From: Treponema sp. UBA6367
Lineage (GTDB): Bacteria > Spirochaetota > Spirochaetia > Treponematales > Treponemataceae
Direction: 5' to 3'
NCBI GenBank assembly: GCA_002437725.1
Contig: DJRF01000010.1
Location: 354,960 to 418,959, forward strand
DNA: 64,000 bases
The notes under the pieces are model-generated. The model was not told where the DNA came from. It saw only the letters and a list, made by a program, of their open reading frames with translations, and did no database searches. A program made the translations under genes and the position numbers. Shown here piece after piece: positions 1 to 7,570 of the stretch (its first letter is position 1; each line of letters begins with the position of its first letter).

Positions 1-1
1 C

Positions 2-1135
2 TCTTTTACAGACGAAGAAAAAAAATCTTATTCTGAAAAAGAAACAGAATTGAAATCGGTTGTGGCAAACATTGAGGCGGAAGAAAGAAAAGCTGCTCTC
101 AACGGGTTCACACAAGAAAACCCTGAGCCACGGGCCGACAATCCTGGCGCAAAGGGCGGCTCTGAACAAAAGCAAAGTTTTTTCAAGATGGAAAAAAGGG
201 CAAACGACGTGTTCCTTTCTGTAGGAACTGGAGCAAATCCAGGCGGAGCGGCAGCCCTTGCGCCAGAAGAATTCATGCACGAGATTCTAAAGGAAGTTGA
301 AAAACAGGCAATCCTTTACGGCCGGGTTCGCAAACTTCCAGTTAGCGGTGCAGGCTCTTTGGGCGTTCCTTACGAAAAGACCGACGCAACCGCCGCAGAA
401 TGGACAAACGAAATCCCGTCTACAGAAATCGGCTACGACAAGGCCTGGGAATTTGGCAAGCGTTCGCTTTCGCCAACCGACCTTGTAAAGCAGATTCTTG
501 TGACAAAGAAACTTCTTGCGACAAGCGCGTTCCCTATCGACACTCTTGCAAAAGACAAGATTGCTGAAAAACTTACAAGCGCGTTTGAAAACTGTATCTT
601 GAACGGCACTGGCGAAAACCAGCCGCTTGGAGTATTCACCGCAAGCGCGGACGGAATCCCTGCGAGCCGCGATGTTGAAACTGGAGCGGCTGCAATCAGC
701 GCGGACGACCTTATCAACATGAAGATGAGCTTGCGCCCGGAATACAGAAGCAAAGCCGTTTGGGTAATGAGCACAGAACTCTTGAAAGATGTCATGAAGC
801 TCAAGGCGACAGACGGACGCTACTTGTGGCAGCCTGCAATCGCTCAAGGCGAGCCTGCGACAATTCTGGGGCTTCCAGTAATTGAAAGCGAATACGCGCC
901 TAGCGCAAAAACCGCAGGCTCTTACGTTGCCGTTCTCGGCGACTTTAGCCACTACTGGTTTGCATACTGGAAAGGAATTGACATCACAGTGCTTAATGAA
1001 AAGTATGCAGGCACAAACCAAATCGGATTTTTAGGACACACGCTTGCAGACGGACAACCAACGCTTCCAGCCGCATTTGCGCGCCTTAAAATAAAAGCCG
1101 CCTCTCAATCTGGTTCAAATCCATCAGGCGACTAA
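2..1135 (+). CDS. Phage major capsid protein, HK97 family (5' end outside window)
   Basis: Forms the icosahedral head of the prophage. The reading frame is open from the first bases of the window, so the gene starts upstream; the TTG at 50 is only an internal codon. The visible N-terminal part is charged and helical, like the scaffolding delta domain. After about residue 65 the sequence VFLSVGTGANPGGAAALAPE marks the mature capsid domain, followed by the usual LYGRVRKLPV, ENCILNGTGENQPLGVF and PVIESEYAP stretches. The C-terminal VLGDFSHYWFAYWKGIDITV is typical of the family. It is the first visible gene of a rightward late operon and is clearly more GC-rich than the host genes. The family is secure; whether a protease is fused or separate cannot be seen. 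Confidence 0.93.
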   Translation, partial: SFTDEEKKSYSEKETELKSVVANIEAEERKAALNGFTQENPEPRADNPGAKGGSEQKQSFFKMEKRANDVFLSVGTGANPGGAAALAPEEFMHEILKEVEKQAILYGRVRKLPVSGAGSLGVPYEKTDATAAEWTNEIPSTEIGYDKAWEFGKRSLSPTDLVKQILVTKKLLATSAFPIDTLAKDKIAEKLTSAFENCILNGTGENQPLGVFTASADGIPASRDVETGAAAISADDLINMKMSLRPEYRSKAVWVMSTELLKDVMKLKATDGRYLWQPAIAQGEPATILGLPVIESEYAPSAKTAGSYVAVLGDFSHYWFAYWKGIDITVLNEKYAGTNQIGFLGHTLADGQPTLPAAFARLKIKAASQSGSNPSGD

Positions 1136-1167
1136 AACGTTCTTCTTCCATAATTAAAAAAGTTTTT

Positions 1168-1217
1168 CGCTTGCGTATTATCCTTCTTGTCCCATGATGC
1201 GCAAGCGTTTTTTATTT
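1168..1217 (+). terminator. Hairpin with T-run after the capsid gene
   Basis: CGCTTGCG (1168-1175) is repeated inverted as CGCAAGCG (1200-1207) and followed by TTTTTTATTT. The 24-nt loop is long for a terminator, so it could be a partial terminator that lowers expression of distal late genes, or an mRNA stabiliser behind the most abundant protein. Confidence 0.5.
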
Positions 1218-1246
1218 AAGGTTTACACGGCCTTAAAAACGGCTGA

Positions 1247-1277
1247 GTCAAGGTCTTGAGCGTAAGCGTACCTTGAC
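1247..1277. repeat. Inverted repeat in the capsid-connector gap
   Basis: GTCAAGGT (1247-1254) and ACCTTGAC (1270-1277) form a perfect 8-bp stem with a 15-nt loop, about 40 bp before the next start. With the preceding hairpin it fills a 183-bp gap in an otherwise tight operon. Function unknown. Confidence 0.45.
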
Positions 1278-1318
1278 CAGACGTATTTCTGACTATAAAG
1301 AGCAAAGGAGATTTTCTT

Positions 1319-1513
1319 ATGGCGCAAAAAAAGAATGGGCAAAAGCAGACAGAAGCGGCTGCAAAGGAAAGCAAAAGCGGATTGATAAAAGTAAAAATCA
1401 ATTCAGTTTTACGCGGAAGCTACGGAGCGTTTAATCCCGGCCAAACAGTGGAGCTTGAAAAAACGCTTGCGGAATCCTTTGTGAAAGAAGGCTATGCGCA
1501 AAAGGTGGATTAA
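1319..1513 (+). CDS. Small phage protein between capsid and connector
   Basis: A 64-residue basic protein with a Lys/Gln/Ala-rich N-terminus (about 1-22) and a short beta-rich module, IKVKINSVLRGSYGAFNPGQ, ending in FVKEGYAQKVD. The start is supported by AAAGGAG 9 nt upstream, and the stop directly abuts the next ATG. Small proteins with this second half commonly sit between capsid and head-tail connector genes in tailed phages, where they may aid head completion, but I cannot name a family. Head-proximal role is inferred from position only. Confidence 0.75.
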   Translation: MAQKKNGQKQTEAAAKESKSGLIKVKINSVLRGSYGAFNPGQTVELEKTLAESFVKEGYAQKVD

Positions 1514-2050
1514 ATGTATATAACGGCGCAGGAACTAGAGGATTTCATCGGCAAATATCCGGAAGACAGCAGGCAGTCTGAACAGTATGCAAAAGCCGCG
1601 GAAGAAATGATTGCTGAATATCTTGGGTATAATCCGGAGCAAAAGGAATATACAACTTTCCGCTATGGCGATAATGGCAGTCTTTTTGAGCTTGAGGCGT
1701 TTCCGCTTGTAGAGCTCCTTAAAGTAAAAGCCAATGGAACAGAGCTAGATACGCAGGATTTTAGGATACGCAGCAAGAACTATCTTGAAAGAAACTTTGG
1801 AAAAGGCTCTTTTTATAAAGATCATCTTTATGAAGTTGTCTATACGGCAGGATATGAGACAGTTCCTGCAAAAATCAAGACGGTTGCCTTGCAGCTTGCA
1901 AGCCTTATGTGGGAAAGCGCGGGCGGAAACCTTGCCGTTTCTTCCACAACGTTCGCGGACACTGGAAGCAGGCAGTTCAACAACTTCACCGCAGACAGGT
2001 TCTTAAAAGAGCTTGAGCCTTACAGAAAGGCAGCCGGCGGCAATTTTTAA
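1514..2050 (+). CDS. Head-tail connector protein (gp6-like)
   Basis: A 178-residue protein that would join the portal to the tail. The start MYITAQELEDFIGKYPEDSR, a helical first third with YAKAAEEMIAEYLGYNP, a central LVELLKVKANGTEL strand and a late helix KTVALQLASLMWES follow the HK97 gp6 / SPP1 gp15 connector layout. It begins one base after the previous stop and is 9 bp before the neck gene, consistent with co-translation in the head-completion block. Assignment rests on pattern and position, not on an invariant motif. Confidence 0.75.
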   Translation: MYITAQELEDFIGKYPEDSRQSEQYAKAAEEMIAEYLGYNPEQKEYTTFRYGDNGSLFELEAFPLVELLKVKANGTELDTQDFRIRSKNYLERNFGKGSFYKDHLYEVVYTAGYETVPAKIKTVALQLASLMWESAGGNLAVSSTTFADTGSRQFNNFTADRFLKELEPYRKAAGGNF

Positions 2051-2059
2051 GGGGAAGCA

Positions 2060-2509
2060 ATGGCAAGGTCAAACTGGATTGTTGTAGAGGCGGAAGTCGC
2101 GGAAGTTCAAAGGGCTCTTGAAGGAACTTCAAAAAGCCTTACAAGCATACAAAAGCAGGCGCTGGGAATAATCGCCCGGCAAGGCGTAAAAACGATACGC
2201 CAAAGAATAAGACAGTCGATTGAAAACAAAAGCCGCTCAACAGGCGAGCTTCAAAAAGCCTATGCTTTCCGTGTAAGAAAAGACGGAAGCGAGGCGAATA
2301 TTTATCCAAAGGGAATGGCAGGCTCTAAAATATTTCCTAAGGCCTACGTCCAAAACTACGGATATTCAGGAGCGACCGCAAGGGCTAGAAACTGGAGCGT
2401 AAAGCCGAAAGGCTTTATCGAGCATACAGAAAACTTTTTAGATTCAAACAGTTTTGAAGAGGAACTGAATAAAATGGTCGATAAGGTCTTGTCTAAATAC
2501 TGGGGGTAA
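2060..2509 (+). CDS. Neck / tail-completion protein, HK97 gp10-like
   Basis: A 149-residue protein. The pattern QALGIIARQGVKTIRQRIRQSIENKSRSTGELQKAYAF is split by my reading into a helix of about residues 35-55 and the STGELQKA turn that is typical of the gp10 family; the end HTENFLDSNSFEEELNKMVDKVLSKYW is also typical. These proteins sit at the head-tail interface. RBS AAGGGGAAGCA precedes the ATG. The next gene follows after 2 bp. Confidence 0.72.
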   Translation: MARSNWIVVEAEVAEVQRALEGTSKSLTSIQKQALGIIARQGVKTIRQRIRQSIENKSRSTGELQKAYAFRVRKDGSEANIYPKGMAGSKIFPKAYVQNYGYSGATARARNWSVKPKGFIEHTENFLDSNSFEEELNKMVDKVLSKYWG

Positions 2510-2511
2510 AA

Positions 2512-2928
2512 ATGGAATGTGCGGAAAGCCTTAAAAAGTTCATTATAAAAAATCTTGACGGTTTTACAGAGCAGAACGTGCTTACAGGCAGCATAGACTT
2601 GTCAAGGTACGAGCAGAAAAACTTGTGCCTAATTCTTCCTGAAAAATCTGAAATCGTAGATACAAACATCGGGCGCGGCTATGACTGCAACACGACATTT
2701 ACAATCTCGTTCTTGTTCCGGGGCAAAAGCCATAGCGAGCTTGTTGAAAAAATGGAAGGCATGGCGGACAGTTTTCAGAAACTGATTCTAGGCGACTATT
2801 CGCTTGGCTCAAATGTGACAGACATCACGCCAGGCGAAATAAAATACTATTACGATTGCGGAACAGTCGAAAAGCAGGCGACAGGCCTGGACATAGAATT
2901 GACTATAACAGAAGTAAAAGATTTCTAA
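2512..2928 (+). CDS. Probable tail terminator / tail completion protein
   Basis: A 138-residue protein with an N-terminal helix, SLKKFIIKNLDGF, and alternating strands ending in GLDIELTITEVKDF. Size, fold pattern and place directly before the tail tube gene match tail terminators of siphophages, which cap the tube and set tail length. Sequence alone would not identify it, so the name is mainly positional. Confidence 0.6.
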   Translation: MECAESLKKFIIKNLDGFTEQNVLTGSIDLSRYEQKNLCLILPEKSEIVDTNIGRGYDCNTTFTISFLFRGKSHSELVEKMEGMADSFQKLILGDYSLGSNVTDITPGEIKYYYDCGTVEKQATGLDIELTITEVKDF

Positions 2929-2940
2929 GGAGATTTAAAA

Positions 2941-3465
2941 ATGAAACCAGAACTGATAAAAAAACACAAAATCGGCGTTTACCTGAACGGCGGCACAAAA
3001 GAATCGCCTGACTGGGTAAGAATCAAAAAAGCCACAGAGTTCACTAGAAGCATGAATCCAGAAACAGAAGAACGCGACTACATCGCGGACGAGCACCCGA
3101 CAACTGAACTTATGGACTACAAGCCTAGCGAAGATTTGACCGTCACAACTTACAAAGGCGAAAAAGACTTTGAGCTTTTGTACAAGCTCTACAAGGAGCG
3201 GGCAGTCGGCGAAGAGGCGAAAAGAGAGCTTTTGCTTGTTTCAATCTTTGATTCTGTAGAAATCACAGATTCAGAAACCAGCGCTAAAAAGACTTACTAC
3301 TACGCAGACAAGACAGAGGCAACAGTCGCCTTGAATGAGTTCAACATCTCAAGCTCTACACTTTCTGCGACAGTGTACGAAAACGGAACTTCTGAAAAAG
3401 GCTACGTTGAATTTGCAGAAGATGGAACAGTGTCATTTACGGCTGGAGCAATGCCGACTGAATGA
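2941..3465 (+). CDS. Major tail (tube) protein
   Basis: A 174-residue protein expected to form the tail tube. The N-terminal IGVYLNGGTKESPDWVRIKKATEF, read as a start of strands around residues 12-30, and the NPETEERDYIADEHPTTE segment are typical of tail tube proteins; the C-terminal part is beta-rich and acidic. RBS AAGGAGATTT lies just upstream of ATG. Its TGA overlaps the start of the Gp15-like gene (ATGATG), suggesting coupled translation. Confidence 0.82.
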   Translation: MKPELIKKHKIGVYLNGGTKESPDWVRIKKATEFTRSMNPETEERDYIADEHPTTELMDYKPSEDLTVTTYKGEKDFELLYKLYKERAVGEEAKRELLLVSIFDSVEITDSETSAKKTYYYADKTEATVALNEFNISSSTLSATVYENGTSEKGYVEFAEDGTVSFTAGAMPTE

Positions 3466-4040
3466 TGATTGACCTTTCTAAAAAAGTTTTGCCGTGTTCT
3501 GTAGAGGTTCATGGCAAGACTTTCCCTATAAAAACAGATTTTCAGTACTTTATAATCTTTTCAAGAATGGTGAAAGAAAAGCACGAGCTAAAAGACTTTG
3601 ATTTTCTTTATAAAGAAAAGATTCCAGCCGACCGCCAAAGAGGACTGAAGGAACTTATAAAGTTCGCCTTTCCAAAAAGAGAGCTTCCAAAGGATAGCGG
3701 CGAAGAAACAGACGGCATAATTTTGGACTACGAAAAAGACGCTGACTATATTTACAGCGCGTTTTTCCATTACTACGACATCGACCTTATGGAAGAAAGG
3801 CTTTCATTGCATTGGTATAAGTTCAGTTCGCTTTTAAACGGCTTAAAAGAAACAAAGCTGAACGACATAATGAGCTTCAGAAGCTACAAGCCGCGCCAGA
3901 GCGAAAGCAAAGAGTATAAAACGCAAATGCTTAAACTAAAAGAAATGTGGCGAATAGAAGAGCCGCTTACAGAAGACGAGCAGAAAGAACTGGAAAAGTT
4001 TGAACGGCTAGCGAGCGGAAGCAAGGAAAATCGAAGTTAA
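3462..4040 (+). CDS. Gp15-like tail assembly chaperone
   Basis: A 192-residue protein with the Gp15-family pattern: FPIKTDFQYFIIFSRMV near residue 25, ILDYEKDADYIYSAFFHYYDIDL at about 90-112, LHWYKFSSLLNGL, and SFRSYKP near 140. These proteins sit before the tape measure gene and help assemble the tail. The C-terminus looks altered. Its last codons read GAA AAT CGA AGT TAA, while the downstream copies of the same 15-mer continue as GAA AAT CGA AAT GGC GAA AGA TAA. This suggests the gene originally overlapped the tape-measure start and was cut when the 4041-4568 cassettes arrived. Confidence 0.82.
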   Translation: MMIDLSKKVLPCSVEVHGKTFPIKTDFQYFIIFSRMVKEKHELKDFDFLYKEKIPADRQRGLKELIKFAFPKRELPKDSGEETDGIILDYEKDADYIYSAFFHYYDIDLMEERLSLHWYKFSSLLNGLKETKLNDIMSFRSYKPRQSESKEYKTQMLKLKEMWRIEEPLTEDEQKELEKFERLASGSKENRS

Positions 4041-4060
4041 GCCCCCTCTAACATTGAGAA

Positions 4061-4210
4061 TTAATCAAACCACCAGTTCGTAAACATATCAATCTTACTA
4101 TTTGAATCAGAATCATCATCAAACATAGTTTTTGACATGCTTTTTGCAATAGGAATTATAACTTTTTTCCAGATAATGACAGTTATTATTACGCTTATAA
4201 TAAAAATCAT
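4061..4210 (-). CDS. Antisense small membrane protein R1 (49 aa)
   Basis: A 49-residue protein encoded against the late operon. It starts with a single hydrophobic helix (MIFIISVIITVIIW), then Lys-Lys, an amphipathic stretch and an acidic tail (DDDSDSNSK) ending NWWFD. RBS AAAGGGG lies 7 nt before ATG and a good promoter lies upstream on the same strand, so expression independent of the phage is plausible. Layout matches R2 (4368-4508): hydrophobic helix, KK at residues 15-16, polar tail, aromatic end. Function unknown; a conversion or exclusion peptide or a toxin are possibilities. AT-rich, unlike its neighbours. Confidence 0.6.
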   Translation of the reverse strand: MIFIISVIITVIIWKKVIIPIAKSMSKTMFDDDSDSNSKIDMFTNWWFD

Positions 4211-4231
4211 AAATACGCCCCTTTATTGACT

Positions 4232-4260
4232 ATATTAATATCAACTTTCTAACAATGCAA
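4232..4260 (-). promoter_or_regulatory. Reverse promoter for R1
   Basis: On the minus strand, TTGCAT (4255-4260), a 17-nt spacer and TAATAT (4232-4237). Its -35 hexamer is built from the edge of the 78-bp repeat. Confidence 0.6.
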
Positions 4261-4333
4261 GGAAAATCGAAATGGCGAAAGATAAGAATGTAAATATAAA
4301 AATAAAAGCTGATTCAAAAGAAGCTGAAAGCGG
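4256..4333 (+). repeat. 78-bp direct repeat, copy 1 (tape-measure 5' end)
   Basis: Begins TGCAAGGAAAATCGAAATGG and includes the RBS and first 20 or so codons of the tape-measure gene. It matches 4553-4630 with three mismatches by eye. A third, 15-bp piece (GCAAGGAAAATCGAA) lies at the end of gp15 (4021-4035). Confidence 0.92.
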
Positions 4334-4484
4334 AAGATTTTATACTAAAAGAAAAGGTTTTAAAGACTTACCATATATCAGGATTATAAGAACAACTGGC
4401 ATTTGCAATTTTGCGTTCTTCATCCGTTATTTCTGGTTCATTTTCATAAAAAGGAGCGGATTTTTTGACATATATAAATACTAA
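4272..4484 (+). pseudogene. Truncated duplicate of the tape-measure N-terminus
   Basis: The first 21 residues (MAKDKNVNIKIKADSKEAES then G) match the true tape-measure start except Val for Ile at residue 7; after that the frame runs into the unrelated R2 cassette and stops at residue 70. It has a normal RBS, so a nonsense-tailed peptide could be made during late expression. Best read as debris of a junction duplication, not a functional gene. Confidence 0.8.
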
Positions 4485-4508
4485 CACCAATAATATAAAT
4501 GTTAACAT
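4368..4508 (-). CDS. Antisense small membrane protein R2 (46 aa)
   Basis: A 46-residue protein: hydrophobic helix MLTFILLVLVFIYV, KK at residues 15-16, then a polar acidic tail (ENEPEITDEERK) ending in SCSYNPDIW. RBS AAAGAGG is 6 nt before ATG, with a minus-strand promoter just upstream. Sequence similarity to R1 is limited to the architecture and the promoter/repeat context, so R1 and R2 are best viewed as two cassettes delivered to the same site. During lytic growth late transcription would run antisense to both. Function unknown. Confidence 0.58.
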   Translation of the reverse strand: MLTFILLVLVFIYVKKSAPFYENEPEITDEERKIANASCSYNPDIW

Positions 4509-4528
4509 AACAAGCCTCTTTAATAATT

Positions 4529-4557
4529 ATATTAATATAAAAGTTTTAATAGTGCAA
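4529..4557 (-). promoter_or_regulatory. Reverse promoter for R2
   Basis: Minus strand TTGCAC (4552-4557), 17-nt spacer, TAATAT (4529-4534): same spacing, same -10 and same position relative to the repeat as the R1 promoter. Confidence 0.6.
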
Positions 4558-4630
4558 GGAAAATCGAAATGGCAAAAGATAAGAATATAAATATAAAAAT
4601 AAAAGCAGATTCAAAAGAAGCTGAAAGCGG
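4553..4630 (+). repeat. 78-bp direct repeat, copy 2 (functional tape-measure start)
   Basis: The copy that carries the intact tape-measure start at 4569; partner of 4256-4333. Confidence 0.92.
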
Positions 4631-7229
4631 GATTGATAAAGTATCAACAGCATTAAACAAATTTTCTAAAAAAAACAACAAATCATTGGCATCTTTAAAT
4701 AATCTTTATGGTTCTTTATCACTTGCTACCAAAGCCTTCGGGCTTATTACCACCGGCATAAAAAAAGCCGTCGCCACAATCAAGGATTTAAACGCGACCG
4801 CCCTTGTGCAAATAAAAGCGGAAAAGCAGCTTGAAACCGCCTCAAAGAACAATCCTTTTTTAAATGCCCAGAATGTAAAACAGTTAAAGAACTTCGCTTC
4901 TGAACTACAGAAAATCGGAACAGTGGGAGACGAGCAGCTTTTGCCGCTTATGGCGCAGCTTGCCGCCGCCGGAAGAACTCAGGCGGAAATCCAGGACATA
5001 ATGAGCGCGGCTCTTGACGTTAGCGCAAGCGGCGCAATGTCTATGGAAAGCGCGGTAAAAAATCTGAACAAGACATTTTCAGGGCTTTCCGGCGAGCTTG
5101 GCGAATCTATTCCGCAGATTAAAAACCTTACAAAAGAGCAGCTTCAAAACGGTGAGGCTGTAAAAGTTATCGCAAAGCAGTATGAAGGAATGGCGGCGCA
5201 GACCGCGAAGGCGACAGGCAGCGGAATACAACTTTCAAACGCAATCGGCGACTTAAAAGAACAGCTTGGCATGGGATTTACCGCGATAATCGCCCCGGTG
5301 CAAAGAATGTTCACAAATCTTATTGTAAAAGTAGGCAACGCAATCGGCAAAGTAAACGAGCTTTTAGGTTTTGCAAAAAGCGAGCAGGATTCTTCTTCGC
5401 TCAAGCAAAGCGACCTTGCTGCAAAAGAACTTACCGCCTTAAAGGACAGGCAGGAAAAACTAAACGACGAGCGTATCGCCTTGGAGCAAAGATACAACGA
5501 TGCCTTGCAAAAAGAGCAGGAAAAAGGAGTTAATAGCAGAGCCGCAGCGACAGAAAGAGCCGCCAATGAAAATTTAAAAGAGCATGAAAGAATTGCTAAA
5601 GAGAATATAGAGTATATTAATCAACAGATAAAAGGCTATGAAAGCGCAATTAACTCTGCAAACGAAAAAATAAAAGCGGAAGAATTAAAGCTTGCTACTC
5701 CCGGCATCTCCACAAAAGAAAAGTCTGCTGCAGAAAAAAACATAAAGCAGTATAAAAAAGAAATAAAAGACACAGCGCGCGAAATTCTTTCGCTGAACAG
5801 AGAGATTGAGCAAATACAGCTTGAATTTCAGCTTGATAAAAGTATTACAGAAGAAACTTCCACAACGTCAGCAAGCATGAAGCCTCAAATCGATGAGATT
5901 CAAAGGCAAGTTGACGAGGTGGGGCGCCAGATTGAAGAAAAGGAAAAAGAGCTGAACGCCTTGCAAAAAGCTGAAAAAGAAGCCGCGGACGCAAATCCAA
6001 ACGATGAAAAGGCAAAGGAGCTTATAAAAAACAACACAGAAGAAATGTACAAGAACATCAACGCAATAAAAGCAAAAGCCCAGGCGATGAAAGCGATGGG
6101 AAAAGATGTTGATGATACCGCCGTGCAGCAGGAAATTGTAAACACGGTTGAGCAAAGCTACATAGACCTTGTGACCAAAGACACAAGCCTTGTCACAACA
6201 AACAACTCCGCAGCAAAGGAACGCTTGAAAAAACTTGAAGAAGAGGCGCAGAAGCTTCAGACGCTCCTTGACTTGAAAAAAGACCCGGCCGCCACAAAAG
6301 AGCTAGTCTTAAAATGGGGCAGCGATTCACTTTCAGAGCTTGAGCAGCTTCGCAACGAGCTTGCAAGCCTTGAGCTTTTAAAAGAGCAGCTTTCCAACGG
6401 CTCTATCACAATGGACGTTGACCTTTCGCAAGTCGACAAGGCGATTGAAAATTTGAAGCAGTCGCTTTCAAAAGAGCAGTTCCAGCAAGTCGCCTCTAAT
6501 GTTTCCAGTGTTTTGGGAACGCTTTCTGCAGGGCTGAACAACATCTCAACCTATTTCAATAGCATTATGGAAAACCGCCTTTCAGATGTCCAGGAAGAAT
6601 CGGACGCGGAAGCGGATTCTCTAAAAATGCAGTATGAGGAAGGGCTTATTTCATACGAGGAATACTGCGCTAAAAAAGAGGAGCTGGACAAAGAAGCTGC
6701 TAGAAAAGAGTACAAAATAAAACTGGCGCAATGGCAGATGGACTTGGCGATGGCGACTGTTTCCGCCGCTCAAGCCGTTGCAAATGCCCTTGCTTCCGGA
6801 ACTCCGCCTTTGAACATTGTCAACGCAGTCACCGCAGGAATTATGGGAGCGGCGCAGATTGCAACCATCGCAGGAAACAAGCCTATCGCTCCGTCTTTTT
6901 CTACCGGTGGATTTTTAACAGGAACTTCTACAAGCGGCGACAAAATACCTTTCAAAGGAAACGCGGGCGAGGCGATTTTAAACCCGGCGGAGCAGCGCAA
7001 CTTTATGCGCCTTGCAAACGGAGAGGGAACAAACGCTCCCGTTTCCGTGAATATGCCGATTACCATAGAAAACAACGCTTCTAACGAAGTCAGCGTAAGC
7101 GCGCAAAATGACTATGACAGAATAAGAGTGACAGTTGATAAAATCGTTAATTCAGGACTTAAAAACGGCACATATAACGAAAGTCTGTCAATCGCTCAAG
7201 GCTCAATGAAAGGAAAGACTTATTTATGA
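4569..7229 (+). CDS. Tail tape measure protein
   Basis: An 886-residue protein whose length sets tail length. The N-terminal 55 or so codons are AT-rich and match the duplicated repeat; from about base 4735 composition changes to the GC-richer late-gene style. A conserved helical region (MAQLAAAGRTQAEIQDIM near residue 140, then SAVKNLNKTFSGL) is typical of tape measures. A long charged coiled coil spans roughly 270-600. A hydrophobic segment (MATVSAAQAVANALASG, then VTAGIMGAAQIATIAG, about 725-775) precedes the Gly-rich FSTGGFLTGT...GEAILNPAEQ end common to the family. Start chosen by RBS AAGGAAAA and the overlap logic with gp15. Its last 4 bp overlap the next ATG. Confidence 0.93.
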   Translation: MAKDKNINIKIKADSKEAESGIDKVSTALNKFSKKNNKSLASLNNLYGSLSLATKAFGLITTGIKKAVATIKDLNATALVQIKAEKQLETASKNNPFLNAQNVKQLKNFASELQKIGTVGDEQLLPLMAQLAAAGRTQAEIQDIMSAALDVSASGAMSMESAVKNLNKTFSGLSGELGESIPQIKNLTKEQLQNGEAVKVIAKQYEGMAAQTAKATGSGIQLSNAIGDLKEQLGMGFTAIIAPVQRMFTNLIVKVGNAIGKVNELLGFAKSEQDSSSLKQSDLAAKELTALKDRQEKLNDERIALEQRYNDALQKEQEKGVNSRAAATERAANENLKEHERIAKENIEYINQQIKGYESAINSANEKIKAEELKLATPGISTKEKSAAEKNIKQYKKEIKDTAREILSLNREIEQIQLEFQLDKSITEETSTTSASMKPQIDEIQRQVDEVGRQIEEKEKELNALQKAEKEAADANPNDEKAKELIKNNTEEMYKNINAIKAKAQAMKAMGKDVDDTAVQQEIVNTVEQSYIDLVTKDTSLVTTNNSAAKERLKKLEEEAQKLQTLLDLKKDPAATKELVLKWGSDSLSELEQLRNELASLELLKEQLSNGSITMDVDLSQVDKAIENLKQSLSKEQFQQVASNVSSVLGTLSAGLNNISTYFNSIMENRLSDVQEESDAEADSLKMQYEEGLISYEEYCAKKEELDKEAARKEYKIKLAQWQMDLAMATVSAAQAVANALASGTPPLNIVNAVTAGIMGAAQIATIAGNKPIAPSFSTGGFLTGTSTSGDKIPFKGNAGEAILNPAEQRNFMRLANGEGTNAPVSVNMPITIENNASNEVSVSAQNDYDRIRVTVDKIVNSGLKNGTYNESLSIAQGSMKGKTYL

Positions 7230-7570
7230 AATACACGCAATGGAGCAGTTCTGTAAACACAAAGTTTTTTAAGTATTCAGAAAGTTATGACGAGAATGCA
7301 AATTCTTCTGAATACGCAAGCGGACGCAAAACCGTAATACTAAAAAACACGCGCTTTACAAAAACTATAAAATGTTCTATTTCCTTGAACGTAAAAAACG
7401 GCGAATACAACGCTTTCTGGGCTTGGTACAAAGATTCTTTAGGCGGACTTGCAGGCGCGTTCACTTGCGCAAAACTTGGCGGTGGCTATTTTAGGTTCAA
7501 ATCCGTTCCCTCGTCATCTGCGGGGCTTTTATACAGAACTGTAGAAATGGAGATTGAAGAGGTTTACTAA
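7226..7570 (+). CDS. Minor tail protein, lambda gpM-like position
   Basis: A 114-residue beta-rich protein: WSSSVNTKFFKYSESYDENA, then LKNTRFTKTIKCSISL, and FWAWYKDSLGGLAGAFTC, ending in RTVEMEIEEVY. Size and place right after the tape measure match the gpM/distal-tail type of minor tail protein that starts the tail tip. It overlaps the tape-measure stop (ATGA) and abuts the next gene. Role from context. Confidence 0.62.
   Translation: MKYTQWSSSVNTKFFKYSESYDENANSSEYASGRKTVILKNTRFTKTIKCSISLNVKNGEYNAFWAWYKDSLGGLAGAFTCAKLGGGYFRFKSVPSSSAGLLYRTVEMEIEEVY

Noticed and set aside
287..1021. Long minus-strand ORF opposite the capsid gene
   Set aside because: Low-complexity Cys/Arg-rich translation in the shadow of a clear capsid protein; no RBS or promoter seen.
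4256..4630. Insertion sequence or transposon at the tape-measure start
   Set aside because: No transposase, no terminal inverted repeats, and the duplicated 78 bp is part of the neighbouring gene, longer than usual target duplications. Recombination or cassette insertion fits better.
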